Of a stretch of DNA of 64,000 nucleotides, positions 35,066 to 46,868 are shown piece by piece. The notes beneath the pieces are model-generated. The model saw nothing but the letters and a program-made list of their open reading frames with translations. It was not told the DNA's origin and searched no databases. The stretch comes from Puccinellia tenuiflora (Eukaryota > Streptophyta > Magnoliopsida > Poales > Poaceae): positions 1,136,996 through 1,200,995 of the forward strand of contig QRDG01000395.1 in the NCBI GenBank assembly GCA_012064385.1. The letters are read 5' to 3'. How positions within the stretch are numbered: position 1 is the first letter of the stretch; the number at the start of each line of letters is the position of its first letter. Both the position numbers and the translations under genes were made by a program.

Positions 35066-37378
35066 TGAAAGTGCATGGTTGCCCCCATGCATGGTTTTGG
35101 TAATTAATGACAATCTCTATGGACTAATGTTTGCATTGAGCTATATTTGTAGGTGTGTTCATTTGCGTTGCTTGATCTCCATATGTTGGAATCAATGCTA
35201 AGGGAAGAAGATTATGTGTTGATCAAGGCTAAGTGCGGGTTGATCAACACTCAAGTCCAAGTGAAGATATGCCGAAAAGTGCTCTCCCCATCTTGGTGTA
35301 TGGGGGAGCGTCATGTGAATCTTCACCAAGTGAAGCGCAATCAAGAAAGATGGTTCGTCTTGAGGAGATGAAGATCGTCATCATCGACCTCAAGTGGATT
35401 AATGCGCAAGGCAAAGGTATAATCTTGATAGGTTTTGTATTTTACCGGTCTTATGATGTTAGTTGAGAGACCGGGTTATAGGATAGATAACCGTACTATC
35501 AAAAGGTGCTCTCGACCGGGTATCGATCGTATCGTTCGTGGAGAGGTCAAACCTTTGCATCCTTGCAATCATCTTTATTGGTTATTATTTGTCTCTTATC
35601 GTGGTGTGGTCTTGGTGCTTGTCATGCTTGTCATGACAAGGCTAAGTTCACCGAAAACGGTTTTCTTACTTCTATTGCGGTTTCGGTATTGGAGATTTTG
35701 CCGTTCATTCGTGCGGGAGATTTATCTCTTCCATCTATTTGTAAAATCTCCATTGCTTGTTTACCATTTTCAAAGGTTGCTTTTTTCGTCCTCTTTCCAA
35801 CAAAATTGGCTTTACTTCTTTCGGACTTCAATTGCAAAAGTTATAGCTTTTCCGGTTTGCGAAAAAGAGTTTTTAACTTTCCCCTTTTGTCTTTATAATA
35901 TCTTGTTGGACTATGATGTTTCTCTGCATAATCTTGTTGTGCTCGTTGTGACGATTCCAACGAGTCCAAGATTATCGAAAACGGAGTTCGTTTGCAAAAG
36001 TTATGGGGTTCTGTTTTTCTGATTGGATCTTCCCCGGAGATGGTCCGGAGTCTCCGCCCCAGATGACCCGGAGTCTCCGGTCCCTGTTTTTCGATGCCGA
36101 ATGATTTTGTGTGGTGCGCTCCTGGACTGTGTCCGGAGGCACCCCGAAGAAACCCCGGAGTCTCCGGTCTGGCCGGAATCTCCGGCACCGGAGTCTCCGG
36201 TGTGCCTGCCTCTCCGCAAAGTGTGGTGCGCCTCTGGCGCCAGTCCGGAAGTAGGCCGGAGCCTGGCCGGAATCTCCGGCCCAGGACGGAGTCTCCGGTG
36301 CACTTAGACCGGAGTCTCCGGTCTGAGTGGTCTCCAACGGCTAGTTTTTGGGGGGAGGCTATAAATAGCCCCCTTCTTCCCCATTTGCTCCAAGGTTTTT
36401 GGATGCACGATTTTCACTCTCTCCCTCCATTGTTGACCTTGGAAAACCTTGCCCTCTCCAAATCCCTCCAATGATTCTTGCCATCTTTAGGGATTCAAGA
36501 GAGGAGACCTAGATCTACCTTTCCACCAATCAATTTCTCCTCTAAGTGAGGGGAACCTAGTGGATCTAGTTCTTGGAGTTCTTTTGTGGTTCTCCCCCTT
36601 GTTCTTCCTCTCTTATTCCCCCAAAGCATTTGTTGCTTGGTTGGAATTTGAGAGTGAAGGATTGACACTTGTGTGTTCTTGCCTGTTGCATTAGTTGCAT
36701 CGGGTTGCTCTCTCCACGGTGATACGTGAAATGAAGGTTGAGAAGCTTGTTACTCTTGGTGCATTGTGTTCCCAAGAGCTTGTGCCTTTTGGGTGCATTG
36801 TGTACCCTAGACGGTTGGTGGGTGCCGCGAAGACTTCGAGTTGTGAAGGTTCAGCACGATTTGGGAGCCCCCAATTGAGTTTGTGCGTGTGTGCCCCAAG
36901 AACGGTGTAAAAGGGCTCGGATCCGCCTCTGAAGGATTTCCGATAGTGGAAGGTGACCCAAACCCTGGGTGAGGTTCATCGGAGAATAGGGTGAGGCCTT
37001 TGTGGCATCTTGAGTAGGCCTTTTGTGGCGAGCTCACATCCCTCCAACGAGACGTACTCCCTTAACAAGGAGGAACTCGGGAATACATCCGCGTCTTCGC
37101 GTGCCTCGGTTATTTCTATACCCGAGCTTTTACTTATGCACTTTACATTGTGACAAGCCTTCGTGCTTGAAATTCATATCTTGCTATCACCTTGTTGCGT
37201 GCCTTGCTTAGCATAAGTGTTGGTGCACATAGGTGGAGCCTAGTATATTAGGTTGTTGGCTTGTTATTTAAACCCTAGTTTTATTCCGCAATTAGCAAGC
37301 CTTAATTGGAAAAGTTTAAATCGCCTATTCACCCCCCGCCCCCCTCTAGGCGACATCCGGGACGTCCTTGTCCTTTCA
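35066..37378 (+). mobile_element. Copia-type solo LTR (2313 bp)
   Basis: Starts TGAAAGTGCATGG and ends GTCCTTGTCCTTTCA (inverted TGAAAG/CTTTCA), flanked by a perfect CCCTT duplication (35061-35065 and 37379-37383). TATA box CTATAAATAG near 36359. Its 3' third (from about 36840) is clearly related to the LTR of the Copia element at 51005-52479, including the block CAACGAGACGTACTCCCTTA. No internal retroelement sequence remains, so it is a solo LTR. A palindromic subrepeat array lies at 36025-36330. Confidence 0.92.
36025..36330. repeat. Array of CCGGAGTCTCCGG palindromes in the solo LTR
   Basis: About nine exact or near-exact copies of the 13-bp palindrome, irregularly spaced, with variants such as CCGGAATCTCCGG, just upstream of the TATA box. 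Confidence 0.88.
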
Positions 37379-37450
37379 CCCTTCTTAAGAGGAGCTTGTT
37401 GCCATTCGCCTAATCTTTGGGACCTTTGGCGCATCCCTAACAAGTTAGAT
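37379..37450 (+). pseudogene. LINE inverted segment, continuation after solo LTR
   Basis: After the solo LTR and its CCCTT duplication, the plus strand continues with EELVAIRLIFGTFGASLTS, matching the segment that follows YADDA in LINE RT (…I...F..ASGL..N). The exact end is uncertain, near 37440-37470, just before the duplicated region upstream of ATG5. Confidence 0.65.
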
Positions 37451-37472
37451 GATAAACTTAACTGTGAATTTC

Positions 37473-38852
37473 ACAAGTACTACCCCATTGTGGTTTCTGA
37501 GTGCAAAACAATGGTTCGCACCCGATGAATGTTCAATGCTGGCATCACTAATCATGTCGATCTATTCTTATAATTAATCTTGTATTAATAGTTTTGGTGG
37601 ACGGTTTAAATTAATATTTTCTTATTTTAAAGAGGTTCATTAATTGTCTGGAGATGAGGAATTAATGTGAATCAGATTGCTGCAAAATTCACAGAAACAC
37701 ACAAGTGCTTTCTTTTAGAAAGAATCTGAAAAGAAAACCACTGCCAGCGTCAACGTATTTTTTTCCACAACTGGCCCATGTGCCGAACTAAAGACATATG
37801 TGACTCATATCCAAACTAATTTTCAAATCTGGCCTCTTGGACCCGGCGCTAAATGGGCTGGCACCGAACTTGGACTGCTCGACGCTAGGATGGGCCAACA
37901 CCGAACCTGGGTTGGCGCCAGTTGGGCCAGCGCCGAACCCTTTGGCCCATCTGGTGGCAAAAATTGTTGGCGCCGAGCAGCCCAACTTCGGGGCCAGCCA
38001 TTGACGCCGAGCCTAGATTTAAATTAGATTTGGAAAGGGGCCACATGTGTAGTTAGTTGAGCTAAAGGGCCATTTCTGGAAAAAAAAATACAGCGTCAAC
38101 AGGAGAAGAAAGCTGAAAGAAAACCCTTGTCTGACCGCCTCCTCTGCGAACAGACCGGACAAGTACTACCCCATTGTGGTTTCTGAGTGCAAAACAATGG
38201 TTCGCACCCGATGAATGTTCAATGCTGCATCACATAATCATGTCGATCTATTCTTATAATTAATCTTGTATTAAAGTTTTGGTGGACGGTTTAAATTAAT
38301 ATTTTCTTATTTTAAAGAGGTTCATTTAATTGTCTTGAGATGAGGAATTAATGTGAATCAGATTGCTGCAAAATTCACAGAAACACACAAGTGTTTTCTT
38401 TTTAGAAAGAATCTGAAAAGAAAACCACTGTCAGCGTCAACGTATTTTTTTTCCACAACTGGCCCATGTGCCGAACTAAAGACATATGTGACTCATATCC
38501 AAAACTAATTTCAAATCTGGCCTCTGGACCCGGCGCTAAATGGGCTGGCACCGAACTTGGACTGCTCGGCGCTAGGATGGGCCAACACCAAATCTGGATT
38601 GGCGGCAGTTGGGCCAGCGCCGAACCCTTCGGCCCATCTGTGGCAAAATTGCTTGGCGTCGAGCCGCCCAACTTCAGGGCCAGCACAGTTGACGCCGAGC
38701 CCAGATTTAAAATTAGATTTGGAAAGGGGCCACATGTGTAGTTAGTTGGGCTAAAGGGCCATTTCTGGAAGGAAAAAAAATACAGCGTCAACAGGGAGAA
38801 GAAAGCTGAAAGAAAACCCTTGTCTGACCGCTCCTCTCTGCGAACAGACCGG
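37473..38852. repeat. Tandem duplication upstream of ATG5 (about 686 bp x 2)
   Basis: ACAAGTACTACCCCATTGTG begins unit 1 near 37473 and unit 2 at 38159. The units run in parallel to CTGCGAACAGACCGG (about 38150 and 38851) with scattered substitutions and small indels. Each contains GC-rich quasi-palindromic stretches built on GGCGC/GCGCC and ends near the presumed ATG5 transcript start. No target duplication or transposon ends were found. Confidence 0.88.
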
Positions 38853-38911
38853 CCGGTCGCCGGCGAACTCGCTCGCTCGACCGACTGACCTCAATTTACG
38901 CGCCAGCGGCA

Positions 38912-41900
38912 ATGGCGCGCGACGACCTCGAGGTGGCGGGGTGGTCGGAGGAGACCGTGCGGCGGGTCTGGAGCGCCGCCGTGCCGCTCCAGCTCCACCT
39001 CCACGACGCCGACGTCACCGCGCTGCCACCGCCCCCATCCTTCCATGTAACGCGGCCTCCCTCTCCTCGCTCCCTCCAAAATACCTCTCGATTTACGACT
39101 CCTCCAAATCTAGGAGTTGCCGCTACCGCGCACGATTGTTCCGTTTCTAGGAATTTCCAGGATCACGATTTTGCTTTGATAGGCTTGTGTAAGGGTTCGT
39201 CAGATTGGTTCTTCTCTATTATGTTTAACATCCCGTTTATGAAGCTCAACACATCTGCAGACTGCAGACATGTCGAGACAAAAAAATGCTCGATATATAT
39301 TTGATATGTTGATATATGTATACGAAAAGTTCACTACGCTTGTGAGAACACAAGAAATTCTTATGTTTAACTGTCCCATTGCTTTCTGTTCTTAGCTTGA
39401 AATTGAAGCCGGTAGTCATGTGCGAGACAATTGCTTGCCTGTTCTGTTGGCACCTTATCTGCAAAGGGTTACATCATGATTTTCCTTCTTATTCGCAAGT
39501 GCAACAAAATACAAGTCTTGCCTCTGGGCAGCGTTTACGCTAAATATATACTAAGAAACGAAATTTTTATTTTATTTCTTGTTTGTTTCATTTATTGAGC
39601 TTTATTTTGCCTAGAACAGACTTTTAGGCCAAGAATTGGGTACTTGCCCCTGTTGGTGCCTATTATAAAGGCTCATTTCAGCAGCACATTCCCACCAGGC
39701 GTTGATACTGTTTGGTTTGAATATAAAGGGCTGCCATTGAAATGGTAACATATGCTATCTCCTACCGATGTTAATGACGGTCAACTGCCTTATTATAGCT
39801 TGAGAACCCACAGTTATTTCTTTCGCTTTTAGTTGCTGACTGCCCTTTTTATCCTTGCACTGTTAGGTATATGCCCATTGGAGTTCTTTTCGACCTTCTC
39901 TGTGCAGATCCAGAAAGGCCATGGAATCTCATAGTAAGGCCATAATCTTTGTTGTGAATCTTTCGGTTTGATGGAAATATTGTTAGATGTTTGCTATGAA
40001 ATATGCCTATTTTTGAAGGATCTAGTTACTTAATATAGCAATTGGGCTCAGTGAAGAGCCCATTAGATCAGTGCAAAAAGCTTTATGCATGTCATAATTA
40101 TCGTAGCTCTCGCTTGATTGCAATCACCCATGCATCGGTGCATGAACGGAGCCTTACTAGAGTAGACACCGGTTTTATAATGCTTTACTCTAACAGGGTA
40201 CTCTGTTTTTATTTTATTTCTAGAACAGTTAGTGTTTCTGATAACATGATAGCGCTATGTGGTTTTGTCTGCTACTTGTTCCAGTTGTTCGCTCTATCCA
40301 CAAACTTACACATAAAGCTGGGGGTTGATTATTAGAAACCTTTTGCTCAATCATCAACCATGTACATGTTGTGTTAACAAATCAGTTTGTCGGGAAATAT
40401 TATTATAGATAAGCTATTATGCTGCCATGTGGTTTTCTCTATCGATTGTGCCAGTTCTTAGCTGTATCCACACAACTTACGTATATTGTTTTAGGTTCAC
40501 TTTAGGGGGTATCCTTCAGAAATTTTATCACAATGCAAAGGTGAAGATAGTGTAAAGTGGAGCTACAACAATTCCCTGAAAGAGGTTTGTTTTGAGAACC
40601 AGTGTTACCCAGTCCCTTCTTCACATCTTAAACAATAGTGTAACCTTTTGTCTTGTGCAGGCTGCGTTTATCATAACTGGGAACAGTAAGAATGTGATGA
40701 ATATGTCCCAGGCTGATCAAGTTGCCATGTGGGAATCAGTAAGGAAAGGTATGCAGTCCAGAAACAACACTTCTATAGTATGCCTCATGAGCCCGGTATG
40801 ATGGCTGCTGCTGGTAAACTGAGGCATCAAACACTCGAACTATGAGTAGTTTCTACCAGTTGTCAATAATCCATTCATCAATACATATAATTTCTTTGCT
40901 CTGACTACCAACATGTTATTCAGGTGACTTGGATGGTTATATGAATACCTCCACCAGGCTTAAGCTTGGACCGTTTCAAGAGGATTGCTTAGTACGAACT
41001 TCCTCAGTAGACTGTCAACAAGGTTCTGATGAGCCTGAATCCCCTGGATCTGGCACACTATGTATGTTTCTCTTCATCGAATTATCTGCGTGTTTTATTT
41101 GTTGAACATGTCCACACTGGCATCTTTTCATACAATAGTTAATTGATGCTTCATTTTTGAAGTTATACAACAATGATTTTACATTAATAAATCTTTATAT
41201 GCTATGATAGCTCTTGCCAATTAATACCTGTTTAGGCAGGGTCCCTGTTCGACTATATGTGCGCAGAGTTCAAGAAGACCTTGAGGATTTAGAAGATGCA
41301 ATAGGTGTCAGTGATTGGAAAAGTGTATCCTATATAAATCGGCCATTTGAGATCCGGAAGGAGGAAGGTATGTAGCTTTGAACATTTGTTGGATAGTACA
41401 ATGAACTGGTGATCGCCAAACAAAAGTGATCTGTTCTATTTTGTTTTGATATTTTCCACCTTTTACCTGAAAAGTGAATATAAGTAGTTTGTATTACCGT
41501 GGTATATGTCAATTGTGGTCCCCTCACATTTGTGTTTCATGTTGTTTTGTAGTGTGGCAATAACATCGGTTTTCCTTCACATATGACTTTGATCTTTTTG
41601 GCAGGTAGAAGCTACATTGTCACACTGAAACATGCCCTGGAAACACTGGTACCAGAGTTCTTCAGCTCGAAGCCCATGGCCAGAGAGGCTGATTCTGAAC
41701 CTGCAGACACACTAGACTCGGCACCTGCTGATTCACGCACCACTCCAAGAACTCCTCGTGACAGAGATCCAGCTCAGGAGAGCCAGCGAGAGGCTGCTGT
41801 GACCATGAACGCCACCAAAGTGAAGCTAGTGAGGGTGCACGGCTTCGAGCTCGATATGGACACGCCTTTCCTCTGGGTGGCCAATAACCTGAAGAACCCT

Positions 41901-41945
41901 GAGTGCTACCTCCATGTATGTGTTTATGTTGGCGCGAGAATTTGA
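38912..41945 (+). CDS. ATG5: ATG5, autophagy protein 5
   Basis: Eight exons with canonical borders and consistent phases: 38912-39046, 39620-39744, 39867-39933, 40495-40584, 40661-40748, 40924-41061, 41236-41367 and 41605-41945, totalling 1116 nt (371 residues). ATG5 is conjugated to ATG12 and, with ATG16, forms the E3-like complex that drives ATG8 lipidation on the growing autophagosome. Family blocks are in order: VRRVWSAAVPLQLHLHDADV, RPRIGYLPLLVPIIKAHF, VWFEYKGLPLKW, GVLFDLLCADPERPWNL, VHFRGYPSEIL, NVMNMSQADQ, RVPVRLYVR, then VRVHGFELDMDTPFLWVANN and NPECYLHVCVYVG at the end. The lysine in NSKNVMNMSQ corresponds to the ATG12 attachment region. The start is the first ATG in context (CAATGGCG). 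The last codons (GARI stop) sit where LINE-like sequence begins, so the C-terminus may be altered by a few residues. Most likely functional. Confidence 0.96.
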
Positions 41946-42120
41946 TGATGGGGTACATGGGTGGGAGTGGGGGACCCACTACTCGTGTCAAGGCAAGAGA
42001 TCCAATCCAAGCATCGACGACTTATTACGATTGAAGGCGGTTCCATTTCAACGCTTGCATACATGCCATGAGCAGATGGGATGATGAAGTGGAGTGCAGT
42101 GTCTCCGGGCATTTATACAG
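41940..42120 (-). repeat. LINE fragment abutting ATG5
   Basis: GGTACATGGGTGGGAGTGGG, GTGTCAAGGCAAGAGATC and ACATGCCATGAGCAGA repeat the LINE 3' blocks of 2385-2515, 9070-9190 and 47805-47940 in the same order. It begins within a few bases of the ATG5 stop codon. Confidence 0.7.
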
Positions 42121-42559
42121 GAACTATGCGTGCATGGATCTCAAACACGTTATGATCCAGGGGGAGCTAAAGCGGGGAGCCGTACTCGGATTCGAAGGTG
42201 ATGAACGTGACAAGGGGTGAGGACGGCGGATTTGAAGCTGGGGGAGGCGTGAGACGACTCACCGGATGGGCCAGGACAACTCTTCGGAATCCTGGTTTGA
42301 GAAGCAATGCCCGCAGAGGACGTCGTCATTGCGTATCACCGCACTGTGCTCCTCACCAAGTACACATGAGTCGTACCGTATCTGCTCAATCTCTTAGATT
42401 TCAAAAACAAGATCAATCTTGATATGAGATCACGACGAAATGTAGATAGATCTAATTCCTCAAAAATAAAAGAAGTGGATAGTTGAATTTAGGATCCGGG
42501 CAGCTACAGTACATGTTCTTTCTAAGCTCGGTGGATGAACTGTATAGTCTGTTAATAGC
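42121..42559. other. Spacer between ATG5 and F-box copy C
   Basis: No recognisable gene. The start resembles part of 9225-9260 (CATGCATGGAGCTCAAGAAT-like). The remainder shows nothing I can assign. Confidence 0.4.
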
Positions 42560-44907
42560 TTAGTTCCTTATTGTGGATGTATTCACCCTTGAAAATGTGT
42601 ACTAGCTGTAGTTCGGCCTTGCAGCCCCTAACACTTCAGACGTGAAAAATAAGTGCAAATTTCAGCAAGTACATCACACTGGTTTATGGGTGAGTATTCA
42701 GAACTTACAGCAGATAGACCAAGGACATCCAGGCGAAAAGCATTATTCATGCAACGAACACCCCTTGATTCACTTCTCCACACATCGAGATCTTGGCACA
42801 GGAGAGAGGAGACAAAATAACATCGCAACAGAGCAGGTTACACTATTCGGTTCAAGTGTTGAATAAGTTCAGCCTGAACCAAGAGTGCAACAGGAATTAC
42901 ATGATACTACCAACTTGAGTCGATCTAGAGTTCATAGATTACATATACTGCGGATTGTCGTGTGAATCGGAATAAAATGCACATGCCGAAGATATGGAAA
43001 CACATCACAGCGTATATGCAAAAACCTTGTATCTCTGGATAGTGAAGAGAAGCACATCCACCGTCTACCCAGATCTTCTTACCCTTGCTCAGAACTCAAT
43101 CATGTACATAAATGAAAAGATTAACATGTGTCTGGTGTGTCTGAACTCTGAAGAAAGTAAAATGTGCTCAGTTACTTGGAAATAAGAATGAAGATACTGG
43201 AAGTCTGGAACAGAGCTCGGTAAGTATGACTGGAGATTTACTTTACCAGGCGACATGAATTTGAGCTAAATACTTTAATTTATATTTAATACGGCCATTT
43301 CTAGCTGACACTCAAGCAAAAATATCCAGCTAAACTGCCTACAAATAAGGTTCCAGAACAATGTCATGAGCAATTTCATGTCACAGAAACTGTGAAATAA
43401 GCAATCATGACATGCACTGCTAGACATGTTATGCCACACCTCAAATTTTAAAGAAAACATTATGTAAACTCTGAAGAATTCTCCCAGGAACAAAGTGAGG
43501 AATCACAAGCAAACCAATGCCGAATAGCCAATAAGGGCAAGGAGATGCTCTTATAATGAGCCTATAAAAACTGTCATTGATTACCACCAATTATTTGACA
43601 ATACGATGAGTCAAATAACTGTATTACTGGGCAGGCTTGACTTATTGTTCAGAGCTAATCATCATGTGAAGAGACGTATCTCTACTCTGAACTAATCAAT
43701 TCGGACATTTGTGCTAGTGTCCACAAGAGAACTAATCAACATGTCTACATGCTGTGTTAAACTGCTGTTTATGCAACACTGTTTAGTTAAACTTCCTTTG
43801 CAACAAAATGGGTTATATTGTTTTTCCTTTTCGCACCACACGAGCACCACCCTGGTCCAAAATCACTCAAATAGTTTGGTATGCCTATAAATTGTTCTTC
43901 CTACATAATTCAGGAGCTTCTAATCCATGCTTGCTTTCTTTCAACACATATGAAAGCTAATTTCAACACATATTAAATGCACGCAGAAACTTCAAAACTT
44001 CGAGAGTTCTCTCGTCGACCACATTACACTTGACTTCAACTATTTTAAGGTGCTCAGATATTGCAGATATGGAAGCACCGTCAACCCAGATCTTAACCTT
44101 ACTGGGAACTGAATCCTGTACATAAATGAAAAAGATAACATTAGTCTGGTGTGTCTGATGAAAGTAACAGGTGCTCAGTTACATGGAAATAAAAATGAAG
44201 ATACAGGAAGTCCGGATTAGAGTTCGGTAAGTACGACGGAAATTTGCTTTACCAGGCGTGACTTATGGTAACATGAATTTGAGCGAAAACCTTGATTTAT
44301 ATTTGATACGGCCATTTCTAGCTGACTCTAAACCGCTCCCAAATGAGGATTCAGAGAGATGTCATAAGCAATTTCATGTCACAGAAAATGTGAATAAGTA
44401 ATCATGACATGCACTGCTAGACATGTTATGCACATACTTCTACTTTTGAAGAAAACAGTATGTAAATTCTGAAGAATTCTCCCAGGAACAAAGTGAGGAA
44501 TCAGGAGCAAACCAGTGGCAAAAATTTAGCCTATAAGGGCAAGGAGATGCTCCTATCTAACCAGACTATAAACACTGTTCTTGATCAGCACCAATTATTT
44601 GACAACACAATGAGTTGTTGTTCAGAGCTAATCAACATGTGAAAATATTGTATCTCTATTCTGAACTAATCGTTTCAGACATTTGTGTTAGAGCCCACAA
44701 GATTAGAACTAATCAAAAAGTCTATATTTTGTGTTACACTTGCTGTTTATGCAACGCTGTTAACTTAAACCTCCTTTGCCAACAAAATGGGTTATATTGG
44801 TTTTCCTTTTTTCATCTCACAAGCAGCAGCCTGGTCCAGAATTTTCATGACTCAAACAGTTTGGTATCCCTACAAACTGTTCTTCCTACATAATTCAGGA
44901 GTTTTTT
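42560..44907 (-). other. 3' flank of F-box copy C with internal repeats
   Basis: Homologous to 5570-8200 and 10960-12090. 43040-43110 matches the downstream exon-like segment (CCAGATCTTCTTACCCTTGC). The block GAATTCTCCCAGGAACAAAG occurs at about 43470 and 44472, so about 1 kb is tandemly duplicated here too. A second partial FBD-exon copy lies near 43970-44070 (CTCTCGTCGACCACATTACA), separate from the intact one at 44908-45144. Confidence 0.65.
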
Positions 44908-46410
44908 TTATCCACGCTTGCTTTCTTGAACACATATGAAAGCTAATTTCAGAATATAGGGAGCATCAAAAGTGTCATTAGTTATCTTACGGATATTAAA
45001 TGAACGCAGAAACTTCAACACTTGGAGAATTCTCTCGTCGACCTCATTACACTTGACTTCAACTATTTTAAGGTGCTCAGATATTGCAGACGGTCCCTCC
45101 ATTGCCATGGAGCTTCCTTTCATTTCCACTTTGTGATTTGGTCCCTGCGGTAAGAAAAAATATTTAACCAAGATGGGTTATCGATAATAACTTTAACAGT
45201 GCAGCAATTGTCCAATCATACCTTGGAGAAAAGTTCAAGAGTGAGCTTCACTAAAACTGGTGAGTTTTTTAGAATGTAAGCTAGTCGATCACAGCCAGGA
45301 GCCTGACACCAGTACTCGTTGAGTAATAGAGTCTTCGCGTTGCTAAATATAGGGCGGTGTTGCAAATCTCTTGCGAAAACGATCTGAAATTTTTTACATA
45401 CAAAAGGTAAAGATATCAAGTATTCCTTACTGAGAATGAGCTGACGATCTAGGAACCCCTAATTGGTGGCGATGCATATGTAATCTGTTTATTGCCTACT
45501 ATTATCAGCAACCATGTAGATAGTGCATCACAAAAAAGGGATAACATAAAGGAGTTGAGAGTAGTAACTTACATTTGGTAATTCAGATATCAGCTCCAGA
45601 CGTCTGGCACTTGAGATACGACCCAGGAACACAAGATTGCTGTAACTTTTACAATTAGAACATGTATTATCAGCTCCACAAAATACCAGAGTCAACATAA
45701 CTGCGACAGATTTGCTGGCGGTCACTCCAAGATTCACACATGCCGTCTCTAGCAGCACCATTTTGTCAAAAGATGGTGGAATACCAAAAAGGTTGTCAGT
45801 TTCAGCGAAACAAGGCCCGGAGCAGAACATGCAGCCGGTCGGAGTAGCAACTATGATGCTCAAATGCTTCAGGGAGCTAGAAGATATCTCAGGAACATAG
45901 ATGCGGCAATCAGTCATCTTCAAATCCTCCAATGCTGGCCAGCTGGCGAAATCAGGAAATGTGTCCAGTAGGCATACACCTAGAAGGTCTACTTTTCTGA
46001 GATGCGGAGAGGCGACATGCATGTCACCCAGGTAGAGGTAGAGGAATTCGCTGTAGTCGGTATGAAGGGTGAGCGAACGAACTTTGCACATGACAGCGGA
46101 AAGGATCCACAGCCTCACATAGTCCGNTGTCGTCTCCCCAGAATTCACCGAATTTGATCTCGACAGCATGCAGATCGGTGCGCCCCTCATGCGGCTTGAG
46201 AAGATTGTCCGCAAACTTCCGGAGGTCTCGGGCAGGCCCTGGGTCTCCATGGTCACGACCGACGAGGCGCAGGCCCATGGTGGACCTCCACAGGTGGCGC
46301 CAGCGCCGGGCGAGCATGCACGTCTGCACGGCTTCCTGCGCGGGGAGTAGGGAGAGGATGTCCTGAAGAATGCAGTCGGGGAGGGCGCTGATGAGGTCGG
46401 CGCCGCGCAT
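44908..46410 (-). CDS. F-box/FBD protein gene, copy C
   Basis: Three exons on the minus strand: 45573-46410, 45222-45383 and 44908-45144, with the same borders as copy B. Start ATG at 46408-46410 (MRGADLISALPDCILQ). The F-box is at residues 4-45, leucine-rich-like segments (CKVRSLTLHTD, SPHLRKVDLLGVCL, WPALEDLKMTDCRIY, SSSLKHLSI) follow, and the FBD region (HLKIVEVKCNEVDERILQVL) is in the last exon. Likely substrate adaptor of an SCF ubiquitin ligase; target unknown. The sequence has one N at 46126. The frame upstream and downstream of the N differs by one base, and copy B has one base fewer at the same place, so the N is most simply an extra miscalled base. Without it the exons give 837 + 162 + 237 nt, or 411 residues. 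An upstream intron with a different start (GT...CTTGCCTCGCAG-like) cannot be excluded. Confidence 0.8.
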
Positions 46411-46868
46411 TCCTCCGAACAGGCGGTGGGCGTCATTGGCGCTGCGAGGCAAGAAGGAATCAAACGACGCGATGGTGCAGAGAAACAGTTGGGAGGAAGA
46501 TTCGTATGCCTTGCGGCGGCGCCGCCTCACCTCATCTGGTCGTCGGCGTGCCACTCGTCACCACCACGAGAATCGGGGGATTTCCCTTTCTAAAGCTCGT
46601 CGGCGCTGCGAAGCAAAAGGCGATTAACCTAGATGGTGGAGAGAAATCGGATCGGCGGCGGCGGCGCCTCACCCTATCTGGCCGCCAGCAAGCCAGTCGC
46701 CACCGCCACGAAGATCGGAGGATTTCCTCCTTTTGAAGTTCGTCAGCGGTCGGTCGGCCGTCAAAGAGAGAATGAACTCTGTTTTGAAACTTGTTGGCGG
46801 CGACCGTCAAAAGGGAAGTATAGGGACCGTGGCTCACTTTTCTTCTGAAAATCCATTCACTCGAAAAA

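Noticed and set aside
38466..38791. Open frames in the duplicated region upstream of ATG5
   Set aside because: The frames differ between the two duplicate units and run on both strands; this is GC-rich quasi-palindromic DNA.
46410..46554. F-box copy C starting upstream at the frame beginning ARRRPDEVRRRRRK
   Set aside because: The first codon is GTG, not ATG, and the segment is separated from the F-box by intron-like sequence ending CTGCCTCGCAG in the related copy. The ATG at 46410 is the safer start.
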